From Neostapfia colusana (lineage: Eukaryota; Streptophyta; Magnoliopsida; Poales; Poaceae): a DNA stretch of 64,000 nucleotides. The stretch covers positions 74,297,683-74,361,682 of the forward strand of contig JASWHV010000001.1 of assembly GCA_030760725.1 (NCBI GenBank). Reading direction: 5' to 3'. The notes beneath the pieces are model-generated. The model was given only the letters and a program-made list of their open reading frames with translations, had not been told where the DNA came from and ran no database searches. This document shows positions 33,883 through 45,881 of the stretch, piece by piece. Each line of letters opens with the position of its first letter. Positions within the stretch are counted from its first letter, which is position 1. The position numbers were made by a program, and so were the translations under genes.

Positions 33883-36800
33883 TGTAATAGCCTAAATTCT
33901 CAAAACGTGAAACAACAACCGTCCCTCTCCTCTTCCTCACTGCCAAGGTAGCCCCACATGTCAATTTTCTCACCCTAACCGCAGCCCCTCCTCCCTCCCT
34001 CTCTCTCCCCGACGCTATTATCGCATGTGAACAATATGCCTCGGTTCTGGCCGGTTCTTCGAGCCTCTTGCTCAACCGGCGTCCCAGCAACTGCCGCCTC
34101 CTTCCCCTCTACAAATACCCCGACCCCGGTCACTTTCCCCCACAGAAACTGCTCTCAATCACTCCGATCGGAAAAACCACCCTCCTCCTCAATTCTCCGA
34201 AAATACACGTTGATCTTCGGATCTAACACCCTCTGAGCCCTCCCTCGATCACCAGAGCCCAATCTCGACGAAAAACTTTGAAGAAAAATGACTGGGAAGC
34301 GCTGCCGACAAAGATCGTCGGAATTCCTCACTGCCACCGTCGATCGCCACTCTCCGGCCAATCCCGGTCCCCGAAACCACCCTAGGTGAGTTCCCCACCC
34401 TCTCCTCTCTCTTCTGGTGCAAGTAGATCAAGAAACGGTGAAGAAACGACAAAACCCGAAAGTTTCCGGCCACCGCCGCCGCTCGCCGGCGATCGCGCGG
34501 CCGCCGGACGCGAGGGAGACGGGTTAGGGCGACGTGGCGCAATCGGGAGCGTCCATCTCGCGTGAACGGTTCAGATTAGAAACACGTACCGGTTCAGTTA
34601 TTTTAAATCTGGGCCGTTGATCTCAGATCCGACGGCCCACATTCAAAGTAGTTATAAACGTTAGGAATTTCACAGAGGGGTCCCTCGAGATTTAAATAAC
34701 AAGGAAATAGCCCCTGTGATTTACAGAATCAACCCTAGGCTTATAGAAAATTGGAAATTCACTGTGAATTAGCCAATTAGACCCTGTGCATTTTAGAAAT
34801 TGGTAAAACAGTTCTGTAAATTCAATTTGAACCCCAGAAAGTTTGAAATTATTACAAATTAGCCCAAATTAGTTTAAAAGTTTGTTTTTAATTCTGTAAT
34901 TAATCAAAATAGGCTAAATGATCTCTGAAAAATGTGGGAAATTTATTAAAATCACTGTTGAAACATTCTGAACAGAAAACAAATTCTGAAGTTAAAAATA
35001 ATAACTTTTAGAAACTGAAAATATTTAAATGGGTGTTAAATTAATTCTGAAAAACTAAAATAAAAACAATATAGGTATTAGAAAATTGAAGAAATTCATT
35101 AAATAGCATAAAATTATTCTGTTTTTATACTTTTATGTATTTGAAGTTTCTGTAGTCCAGAATAATTATTTAAATGACTGAAAATGCATTTGTAGGTATT
35201 AAATAAATGCTGAAATATAGATAAAAATAGTATATATTAAAGAAAAATTTTAGAAACTGTTCCAAATACATAAATAGGTTCTGAAATGTAGAAAATAGTA
35301 ATATGAGTTCTGAAAATGATTGTAGTGATGATTTAAATGACTTTCAGGATTTAATTAATTATAAAAATTAACATATATACACATAAAATTCTAGAAACTA
35401 TTAATATCACCATAAAATTAGAAAATGAGTGTTTGGCTATAATAAAGATAAAGTAGAAGGATATAGGTGCCCAATTGAAACTTATTTTCATTTTAAACCA
35501 CATAAAACAACATGAAATCAATAAGTGTAGGTGTATAATCAAATATATATGATTGAAATGCATTGTCAAGATTCTTATGTAATGGTTGGCATTATTTTGT
35601 GTGCATATGTATGGGTAGAACCAACCCAAGAACTGTTTCATAACCTTCAAGAGCAAGAGTTTGAAGTGAATCACTCTTCATTTAAAGGCAAGTGTTCCTT
35701 GACCACTTTGTTCCTATTCTAGAATGATTAGTTAGAATGCTTGCATGATGTCATTAACATGAAACCTAATTTAGGTTGTTTCCATAGTTATATTCCTTTA
35801 TCATTCCTTGTTATACCATGGAGGGACTTAGTTGCTAATTGTTGGTTATCATTTTATGTGCTTAGCCGTGCTTAGTGATTAGAGAATGAATGAAACATAA
35901 ATGTGGTTAGTCTTGTGGAAATATATGAAAGACACAAGTGTGTCATGGTGTTAGGAATCTAGACAGGCTGGTTGTTTTGGTTGGTGCTTCGTGCACGAGA
36001 CTCGGGATTTGAGTTAGTGCCTGTCTTAGATTCTAAGGACCAGTTCATGGAACAGTTAACCCGGCTTTACAGTGCCACCACAAGACTGAGATGGGGCAGC
36101 TTGGCAAATTAATTAGGAGTTTGCCGGTATAGTATGAGTGTTTGGATGGTGCGGGGAATGGGAGTCCATTTTTGACTGCCCTGGGAACTGTAAGGCTCAA
36201 GAGGGGGCCTCTGTAGGGGAGGGTTACTCCCAGGAACTACAGCGGTGAAACCTCAGTGGGCTTGTACTTGCCGGTAAATCCTTTGTAAAGGCCATGTAGT
36301 GATCTCCTGATCGCACACCAAAGGAAGTGTGTAATGTGGCTTGCAACCACGGATATCAGGGAGGTTTCTTAGTCCACCTGGCAACAGGGGATGAAATCAC
36401 TACTTATGGGTAAAGTGGTACAATCTCTGCAGAGAACCAAACTGTCATGACAGCCGTGCTCACGGTCAAGAGCGGCTTGGACTTGTCCATGATTAGAGAA
36501 ACATGGATGTGAGTCGAAAGAGGTTGTTGGGTGGTGTAACCTAACATTAATGACTTAATTATGATGATGGTGGGATTATCACTTAGTAAGATAGGTTGCT
36601 AATCAAAGCTAAGGCTTAGAATTAATGCATAGTGCTTAACCATGTTAACCTTCCTTGCTATTAGCCTTCATAACATTCTTTCCTACACATGATGAGTACC
36701 TATGGTACTCAAACTTGCTTTTGTTGGTTATCGTATGCTGCTCAGGTCCAAATGAAGACAATGATTTCGATGAGGAGGATTTCGATCCCGAAGAGTTATT

Positions 36801-37053
36801 CTAGGTTGGCGAAACTCCTGGGCAACGCCTGTGGATTGGAGGACCACTATTTAGACTTCCGTTGGTTGTAAATATTAGTGTGATAACACTCTTATTATTC
36901 TATTATGACATATGATGTAATATAATGTTACCGTTGACTTTGGCATGTAATATAATGATATTTCACTATTGTCGGCACATGTATGAGTCAACTGATCCTT
37001 GCATACATGTGAGAATACGCTCGGGTATTTCCTATGGAATACCGGGTGTGACA
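33883..37053 (+). repeat. Element E 5' LTR
   Basis: Starts TGTAATAGCC, ends TGTGACA; 3,171 bp. The promoter region has CTACAAATACCCC (34109) where B has CTATAAAAACCCC, so the TATA is degenerate. A strong donor-like CCTAG|GTGAGT lies at 34385/34386. U5 carries the triple palindrome block (36425-36465) and the dyad TGAGTACC-TAT-GGTACTCA (36693-36711), both shared with the B/F family although most of the LTR is diverged. No gene. Confidence 0.93.
34381..34391 (+). promoter_or_regulatory. Candidate 5' splice site in element E LTR
   Basis: CCTAG|GTGAGTT is close to the perfect donor consensus and is repeated in the 3' LTR near 43409. Joined to the acceptor-like TTGAAACAG at 37263 it would remove 2,878 nt including the PBS. 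Inferred from sequence only. Confidence 0.5.
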
Positions 37054-37056
37054 AAG

Positions 37057-37069
37057 TGGTATCAGAGCC
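37057..37069 (+). other. Element E primer-binding site
   Basis: TGGTATCAGAGCC, intact complement of initiator tRNA-Met, 3 nt after the LTR end. Confidence 0.9.
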
Positions 37070-37263
37070 AAGGTTGCCCGTAGGACGCAAACCTAGTTAG
37101 AAATGGACGGGATAGACATCACTATTTTATTAAAAACTATTTTACTAAATATTTTGTAGAAGGAGGATTATTTAAATTATATATATGTTGTCTAACCTCA
37201 TCTATACTCAAAATTATGTTATTGTTTATTTTCTAACACATTTTTAAATTTTTCTTGAAACAG

Positions 37264-38057
37264 ATGGCACGCACACGTCTTACGGCCCGTAAGTCCACCG
37301 GAGGACGAGGTCCCCTACACCAGCTGGCTGAACGCACTTTCGAGGAGGTGGACAACCCCGCCACCTACAGACCCACGGGGAGTCCACTAGAGGCATGGTG
37401 GATCGCCTTAGACACCTCCTTCGCTGTGCTGGTTACACCGGCAAGCTAGAGGTGCAGTACGACACCACTCGAGTTTCTTGCGCAAAACGCGATGAGTGGA
37501 AGTCGCAGGCGAGGATCTACTATGAGAACAAGCTGCTCAAGATCCACAATTCGCCAGCATGGAGGTCTACCATGAAAGAGGCTGAGAAGGACGCCACTTG
37601 GGAGGCAATCACTTGCCAGAGCTACACCAACCGTGGCCGCCTTGAGGGGACTCAATACATGTACACCCCTCGGTGACAAAGTGGAAGTGCGGTGTTCAAC
37701 TACGAGCCAATCCATGAAGGTTGCGACATAGTGCAGATGGATATGAGCCTCCAGGTAGGAGTGGACGTCAGCACCAGGCTACAGAACTGCCAACAAGAGC
37801 TTCAAGACGTACGTGACATTTTGAAGAAGAGGGAGACCATAATGCGTGGACTAATAAGGATGAGGGATGGAGAAGTGAGTGATCTCTATGCTTCGGATGG
37901 AGACACTTGGACTCCGGACTCTCCAGACCGTAGGGCAGCCAAACGCCCTCATACTTCTCCAGCACCTGAGGCCTCCATAGTTGAGTCAGAGGCTAGCACT
38001 CCTGATGGTGATGGCGGGAACCCACAGGGGGATGCACAGAACCCAGGGGACAACTAG
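37264..38057 (+). pseudogene. Element E extra ORF: histone H3-tail mimic (one frameshift, one stop)
   Basis: ATG follows an acceptor-like TTTTTCTTGAAACAG. The N-terminus MARTRLTARKSTGGRGP matches 15 of the first 21 residues of mature histone H3. It keeps A1-R2-T3 and T6-G13 with Lys9, while Lys4, Lys14 and Lys18 are Arg, Arg and His. The remainder is homologous to the B and F ORFs (AGYTGKLEVQYDTTR, ENKLLKIHNSP, WEAIT), then a coiled coil (STRLQNCQQELQDVRD), DTWTPDSPDRRA and a Gly/Asp-rich end. A net 1-bp loss near 37390 and TGA at 37674-37676 break it; otherwise about 264 codons. The leader at 37070-37263 and the spacer at 38058-38401 hold no other gene. Confidence 0.75.
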
Positions 38058-38401
38058 GATAGGTATCCTTGCTTATGTAGTAGCTCGTGTAGTACGTATG
38101 TATGATATTGTATTGACTAGTGTGTAATGGTTGATTAGTGTACTTGTTAGGTTGATGATGTAATGTGTTGTTAGTGTATGAACGTGAGTTGTGAAAGCCG
38201 TAGGCTTATGTTCACAACCTCGTTAGTGTATGTACATATCTATTAAGGAATATAAATGCTTAGTTTGCTTCAATCATGATCATCTAATAAACGAAGTAGA
38301 AACTTTTGCAACTCTAGTGTAGAACTGATGAAGTAAATACACAACGTATACACTTAAGAAAACATTTATACATTAAGTTTAAACATAGCCTTTCACAATA
38401 G

Positions 38402-41400
38402 ATGGCAGGAAGAAGGAGACGCAACGAAGGGAACAACAACAATGAGGCTGCAGAGTTCTCTTTACCTGGATGGCAGCCAGGAGTTGCACGCAGAGCAGAT
38501 GGAGAGGTTATACAACAGATGACGAACATGCAAAACCAACTCATTCAAAACTTGACACAAGTGGTGGCCAACATGCAACAACCTCAACCACAATTTCAGA
38601 ATGCACCGCGTCAACCAAAGTTAAATGAGTTCCTAAGCACCCAACCACCAAGGTTCGACAATGCTATAGAGCCATTGGAAGCTGATGATTGGCTCAAGAA
38701 TATTGAGAACAAGTTGCAGATCATACAATGCCCAGGACGTGAGAGAGTACTCTTTGCTTCTCACCAACTATACGGATCTGCAGCAGACTGGTGGACAGCA
38801 TACAAAGAAGCTCATGAGGATCCAGAAAGTATCTCATGGAATGAGTTCAAACTCGCCTTCCGCAATCACTATGTTACAGCAGGAGAAAACAAGAACAAGC
38901 GGAAGGAGTTCCTCAACCTGAAGCAAGGTAGCATGTCCGTGCGAGAATACCTTACTAAGTTCACACAGTTATCTCGCTATGCTCCGAGAGACATAGACAC
39001 GGATGAAAAGAAACAAGACTGTTTCATTGAGGGCTTGAACTCAGAAATACAGTATGCCATGTCTTCAAGTGACTATGAAAGTTTCCAAAAGCTCATCAAC
39101 AAGGCTTTCATAGTGGAAAGAAAAAGACAGAAGTTAGTTGAGGAGCGAAAGAGGAAAATGAATTGGCAAGGACAGTCTTCTAGCAGCAACAGTCGGCCCC
39201 GTTTCTCATCACCGCCGACGGGAGCGATGAATCGACCTATAGCTCCCAATCAGTTTCAGAGGAGCTACAACCCTGCTGCTAGGAATCCAACTTTTCAACC
39301 ACAACAGCAGCGACAACAAGTACAGCAACAACGTCCTGCCTTTCAACCTCGTCCTGCAGGGTCAAACCCTCCAAATGCACAACAAGGCAACAAAGCACCA
39401 ATGAACAAGGTCACAGGGCAATGCTTCAACTGTGGAGAAATGGGACACTATGCCAACCGGTGCCCCAACAAGAAGCCACCTCAACCACAGAACCTTGTGC
39501 GTGGCAAGGTGAATCATGTGACCATGGAGGAAGCACAAGAGGCACCAGATGTGGTGATTGGTATGTTCTCCGCCAATACTTATCCTGCTACAATTCTGTT
39601 TGACTCTGGTGCAACACACTCATTGATAGCCAAGGAATTCATAACCATGCACAACTTACCAATTACATCTATGAATCGAGTGTTACTAGTGAATTCTCCT
39701 GGAGGAGAAATAAAGACAAAACAAATATGTCCCAAGATAAAGCTAGGAGTTAATGGAGTAGAATTCCTTGCAAATCTCATTGTGATAGAATCACAAGGGA
39801 TAGATATCTTCTTGGGGATGGACTGGTTAACCAAGTATAAAGGAGTTATACATTGTTCAACGAGAACAGTGGAACTAACACATACGGATGGAACAAAGGT
39901 TGAGTTCACATCTATTCAAGTACCCTCTGGAAATGTTCAACTCAACAAGACCGAAGTAGTTATTGAGGATATAAAGGTGGTCAATGAATTTCCAGATGTG
40001 TTCCCCGAGGAGTTACCAGGTATGCCACCGGATCGAGAAGTAGAATTCATTATAGAATTAGTACCTGGTACTGCTCCCATATATAAAAGGTCATATAGGA
40101 TGGATACCCAACAGCTAGCAGAACTGAAGGATCATATCTGAGAGTTATCGGAGAAAGGGTACATCCGTCCTAGTTCCTCACCATGGGGAGCTCCGGTCAT
40201 ATTTGTACCGAACAAGGATGGAACCAAGATGTTGTGTGTAGATTACCGTGCCCTCAATGAGGTGACGATCAAAAACAAGTACCCTTTGCCTCGTATTGAG
40301 GACTTGTTTGATCAATTAAGAGGTGCATGTGTATTCTCTAAGATTGACCTCCGTTCCGGATATCATCAACTAAAGATAAGAGAATCGGATATCCCGAAGA
40401 CAACATTTGTTTCTCGGTACGGACTGTATGAATATACAATTATGCCTTTTGGACTAACAAATGCTCCGGCATATTTCATGTACCTTATGAATAAGGTGTT
40501 CATGAAATACTTGGACAAATTTGTGGTAGTGTTCATTGATGATATCCTCATATACTCAAAGAATGAGAAAGAACATGAAGAGCACCTGAGAATAGTATTG
40601 TAAAAGCTAAGAGAAAACTAACTTTATGCCAAATTCAGTAAGTGTGAATTTTGGCTTAAGAAAGTTGCTTTTCTGGGACATATTATTTCCGAAGAGGGAA
40701 TATCGGTTGATCCAGAAAAGATATCTGGTGTTCAAAAGTGGAAGACACCAGAGAATGTCGGAGAAATCCGAAGCTTCTTAGGATTGGCAGGCTATTACCG
40801 AAGGTTCATCAAAGGATTTTCAAAAATAGCCAAGCCACTCACAAAGATGTTGGAAAAAGGAGCTGCTTTTATATGGTCCCAAGAGTGCGAATCAAGCTTC
40901 CAAGAACTAAAGAAGAAGTTAACAACTGCCCCAGTCTTGGTTATGCCCGATATGGAGAAATCATTCTCTGTATATTGTGATGCTTCAGGACAAGGGTTAG
41001 GATGTGTGCTTATGCAAGAAGGGCATGTTATTGCCTATGCTTCCCGACAACTTCGGAAGCATGAGAAGAACTATCCTACTCATGATCTAGAGTTGGCAGC
41101 AGTTGTACATGCATTGAAGTTATGGAGACATTACCTAATGGGTAAAAGAACTGAGATCTATATCGATCATAAGAGTTTGAAGTATATCTTCACTCAGCCA
41201 GATCTCAACCTTCGGCAAAGGATATGGTTGGAGTTCATTAACGATTTTGATGTGGGAATCAATTACCATCCTGGAAAAGCGAATGTGGTTGCAGATGCCT
41301 TGAGCAGAAAGACACATGTTAACATGTTAACAATGAGAGATCTACAACCCCAACTTTGTGAAGAGTTCGCAAAACTCAACTTATGCTTAGTGAATCATAC

Positions 41401-42862
41401 AGAAGCCATAGCAATGGAAGTTGACTCAACTCTAGAACAAGATATACGAAATGGAGAAAAGAACGATGAAAAGATCAAAGAAATCAAGGAGTTGATCAAA
41501 GAAAATAAAGCCTCGGGATTTAGAGAAGATGAGAATGGTATCATATGGCATGGTAAAAGAATATGTGTACTAGACATCAAGGAAATAAAGAAGTTAATTT
41601 TAAAAGAGGCTCATGATTCTGATTATTCTATCCATCCTAGAATTACAAAGATGTATCATGATCTTAAGACAAGGTATTGGTGGTACGGAATGAAAAGAGA
41701 TGTTGCAGAGCATGTAGCATTGTGTGACACATGTCAACTAGTCAAAGCAGAACACCAAAGGCCTGCAGGGCTATTACAACCACTAAAGATACCTGAATGG
41801 AAGTGGGAAGAAATTAGGATGGACTTCATAGTGGGTTTGCCCAGGACACAAACAGGGTATGACTCGATACGGGTGATAGTGGATAGATTGACCAAAGTTG
41901 CTCACTTCATTCCAGTGAAGGGAAATTATAACGGTTCCAAATTAGCAGAACTGTATATGTCGAGAATAGTCTGCCTACATGGTGTACCCAAAAAGATAGT
42001 ATCAGATAGAGGTACACAGTTCACTTCAAGATTTTGGCAGAAATTACATGAGTCCATGGGAACTCGATTAAATTTCAGTTTTGCATATCATCCACAAACT
42101 GACGGGCAAACAGAAAGGACCAATCAAATTCTTGAAGATATGCTCAGAGCTTGTCCTCTCAAAAATAGTAGGAGTTGGGATAAGAATTTGCCATATGCAG
42201 AATTCTCCTACAATAATAGCTACCAAGCAAGTATGAAGATGTCCCCATTTGAGGCTCTATATGGAAGAAAATGTAGAACCCCACTATTTTGGGATCAAAT
42301 AGGTGAGGATAAGGTGTTTGGGCCCGAAGTACTAAAAGATGCAGAAAAGAAAGTAAGAGAAATTCGCAATAATCTAAAGATAGCTCAAACAAGACAAAAG
42401 AGTTATGCGGACACAAGGCGAAGAGAACTAGTCTTCGAAGTGGGAGACTATGTGTATCTCAAAGTGTCACCTATGCATGGACTAAAGAGATTTAAAGTAA
42501 GAGGGAAACTAGCACCTCGGTATATCGGACCATTCAAGATACTGGAATGCAAAGGAGAGGTAGCATATCAGTTGGAGTTACCCTCCTGATTGTCGGATGT
42601 ACACGATGTGTTCCATGTATCACAACTCAAGAAGTGTTTGAGAACACCAGAAGAACAACTACCAATGGATGAATTGGATGTACAAGAAGACCTTTCATAT
42701 AGTGAGTACCCTATCAAAATACTTGACACAATGAAAAAGGTTACAAGAAAAAAAATAGTTCGTATGTGCAAGGTTCAATAGAAACATCATTCAGAGGCAG
42801 AAACTACATGGGAAAGAGAAGATGAACTCAAGTCACAATTTCCCAATCTGTTTCCTCTATAA
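38402..42862 (+). pseudogene. Element E gag-pol polyprotein, five nonsense codons, no frameshift
   Basis: ATGGCAGGA follows an acceptor-like CACAATAG. A single 1,487-codon frame: capsid, knuckle CFNCGEMGHYANRC (near 39420), protease LFDSGATHSLI, RT with FIDDIL (near 40540), RNase H (CDASG, YIDHK), integrase HHCC, the DDE core (SDRG, QTER) and a chromodomain-like tail ending NLFPL. Stops are TGA near 40139, TAA 40601-40603, TAA 40619-40621, TGA near 42587 and TAG 42779-42781. Most fit C-to-T or G-to-A change. The two TAA codons bracket the short segment just after the RT active site. Confidence 0.95.
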
Positions 42863-42867
42863 GTACC

Positions 42868-42905
42868 AATCTCGAGGACGAGATTTTTCTTAAGGGGGGT
42901 AGAAT
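42868..42905 (+). other. Element E hairpin and polypurine tract
   Basis: AATCTCG-AGGA-CGAGATT (42868-42885), then AAGGGGGGTAGAA before the LTR start TGTAATAGCC. Confidence 0.85.
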
Positions 42906-44168
42906 TGTAATAGCCTAAATTCTCAAAACGTGAAACAACAACCGTCCCTCTCCTCTTCCTCACTACCAAGGTAGCCCCACATGTCAATTTTCTCACCCTA
43001 ACCGCAGCTCCTCCTCCCTCCCTCTCTCTCCCCGACGCTATTATCGCATGTGAATAATATGCCTCGGTTCTGGCCGGTTCTTCGCGCCTCTTCCTCAACC
43101 GACGTCCCAGCAACTGCCGCCTCCTTCCCCTCTACAAATACCCCAACCCCGGTCACTTTCCCCCACAGAAACTGCTCTCAATCACTCCGATCAGAAAAAC
43201 CGCCCTCCTCCTCAATCCTCCGAAAATACACGTTGATCTTCGGATCTAACACCCTCTGAGCCCTCCCTCGATCACCAGAGCCCAATCTCGACGAAAAACT
43301 TTGAAGAAAAACAACTGGGAAGCGCTGCCGACGAAGATCGCCGGAATTCCTCACTGCCGCCGTCGATCGCCACTCTCCGGCCAATCCCGGTCGCCGAAAC
43401 CACCCTAGGTGAGTTCCCCACCCTCTCCTCTCTCTTCTGGTGCAAGTAGATCAAGAAACGGTGAAGAAACGGCAAAACCCGAAAGTTTCCGGCCACCGCC
43501 GCTGCTCGCCGGCGATCGCGCGGCCGCAGGACGTGAGGGAGACGGGTTAGGGCGACGTGGCGCAATCGGGAGCGTCCATCTCGCGTGAACGGTTCAGATT
43601 AGAAACGCGTACCGGTTCAGTTATTTTAAATCTGGGCCGTTGATCTCAGATCTGACGGCCCACATTCAAAGTAGTTATAAACGTTAGGAATTTCACAGAG
43701 GGGTCCCTGGAGATTTAAATAACTAGGAAATAGCCCCTGTGATTTACAGAATCAACCCTAGGCTTATAGAAAATTGGAAATTCACTGTGAATTAGCCAAT
43801 TAGCCCCTATGCATTTTAGAAATTGGTAAAACAGTTCTGTAAATTCAATTTGAACCCCAGAAAGTTTGAAATTATTACAAATTAGCCCAAATTAGTTTAA
43901 AAGTTTGTTTTTAATTCTGTAATTAATCAAAATAGGCTAAATGATCTCTGAAAAATGTGGGAAATTTATTAAAATCACTGTTGAAACATTCTGAACAGAA
44001 AACAAATTCTGAAGTTAAAAATAATAACTTTTAGAAACTGAAAATATTTAAATGGGTGTTAAATTAATTCTGAAAAATCAAAATAAAAATAATATAGGTA
44101 TTAGAAAATTGTAGAAATTCATTAAATAGCATAAAATTATTCTGTTTTTATACTTTTATGTATTTGAA
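42906..44168 (+). repeat. Element E 3' LTR, first segment
   Basis: Matches 33883-35141 of the 5' LTR with few differences, then is cut by element F within TTTGAA. The last five bases (TTGAA, 44164-44168) are the left TSD of F. Confidence 0.93.
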
Positions 44169-45842
44169 TGTCACACCCGGTTTTTCCGAAGAACAACCAA
44201 GTGAATATCACATGTATGTCAGGATCATTTTCTCATACATGTGATGACAAATAATGAAGCATCATTTATTACAAGCCAGGTGTCGAATATAAGTAAGTCT
44301 TACATAGTAAATGTCTCGATGGACAATAATAAGTTCATCATAAGTAAATAAACTAGCAGCGGAATATTTATTCTTTAGGGCTCCATCACAGGCGTTGCCC
44401 GGGGATCTTCATGAACCTAAAAACCTTCCTCGGGTCCAAAATCTGGGTCATTATACACCACCTCATTATCTTGACCTGAGCAGTAATATAAACCAACAAA
44501 TATGCAAGGTTGAGTACCAATGGTACTCAGCAAGTGTGGGAAAATTATATCATGCATGGCTAGAACAAGGAGAGGTTAAACTCATGGTTAAAGCACTACG
44601 CAATTAATACCTATCTAGCTTATTAAGCACCTACATTACTACACAGGTGAAATGGTCCCAATCTCCCATCCCATCATCATAATCCAATAACCATAACATT
44701 ATTTCCAATGTTAAGCTCCCCGCTTAACTTCCAAAACCATCAATCCTCTAATCATGAATAAGTCCAGGCCGCTCTTGACCGTGAGCACGGCTGTCAAGAC
44801 AGTTTTGACTCTGCAGAGTTTGTACCACTGTACCCACATGTAGTGATTTCATCCCCCGGTGCCGGGTGGACTAAAAGAACCTCCATTATGCCAGTGGCTA
44901 CGAACCACATTCACACTTCCCAGGTGTGTAGCCAGGAGATCACTACGAAGCCTTTACAAAGGGATTCCCGACGAGCGTGGGCCCACTGAGGTTTCACCCC
45001 TAACAGCATACAAGAGGCTCCAACCCCGCTGCAGTGGCCCCCTCTTGAGCCTTGCGGTTCATATGGTAGTCCAGCTGACACCTACTCCCCGCACCATCCA
45101 ACACACCCATACTACGCCGGGGATACACCTAATTAATTGGCCAAGCTGCCCCATCTCAGCATGTGGTTGGCACTGTAAAGCCAGGTTACATGCTCCATGA
45201 ACCGGTCCTTAGGATCCAGGCAAGTACTAAACACAAACCCAAGTCTCGTGCACCCAGCACACAACCAAAACATCCAACTTGCCTTGATCCCTACCTCTAC
45301 ATAACTCACAATAGCTCATTCAAGAGTATGGTAAAATAAACTGATGATCTCATATCCCAAATATCCCATTCTAAGCATGGCTAAGCATATGCATGTAAAT
45401 AAATGACATGACAAAATAAATCCCAACCCAAGCTACAAGGAAACAAGGTGATGTAATTCTAGGGAAACTTCCTAGCATGGGTTTCATATTTAACTTGACA
45501 ATGCAAATAATTCTATCTACACATCCTAGCATAGGATCAAAGTGGTCAAGGACACTTGCCTCCTTCTTGCTGCTCTTGAAATGGGTAGTCCTGATCTTGG
45601 AAAGGAATAACTTGCTCTTTAACAGGTTCTACTTCATACCATCACACATAGCAAAAGAAAAACAACAATCATAATACATAGTTCACACTTCTTACTTCAT
45701 ACTAACCACACATTCATATTTATGAAATTCATTCACCATTATATGTATTGTGGTTACTTTGTGTGTTGATCTGTGGCTTGCATACACTTTTATTTATATG
45801 TGTATGATTCCTACTTTGGTGTTCATATTTATACTTACATAC

Positions 45843-45881
<39 letters not shown>

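Noticed and set aside
37264..37330. A true host histone H3 gene or pseudogene
   Set aside because: Only the tail is similar; no histone fold or K27 ARKSAP region follows, and the reading frame is homologous to ORFs in the same slot of elements B and F.
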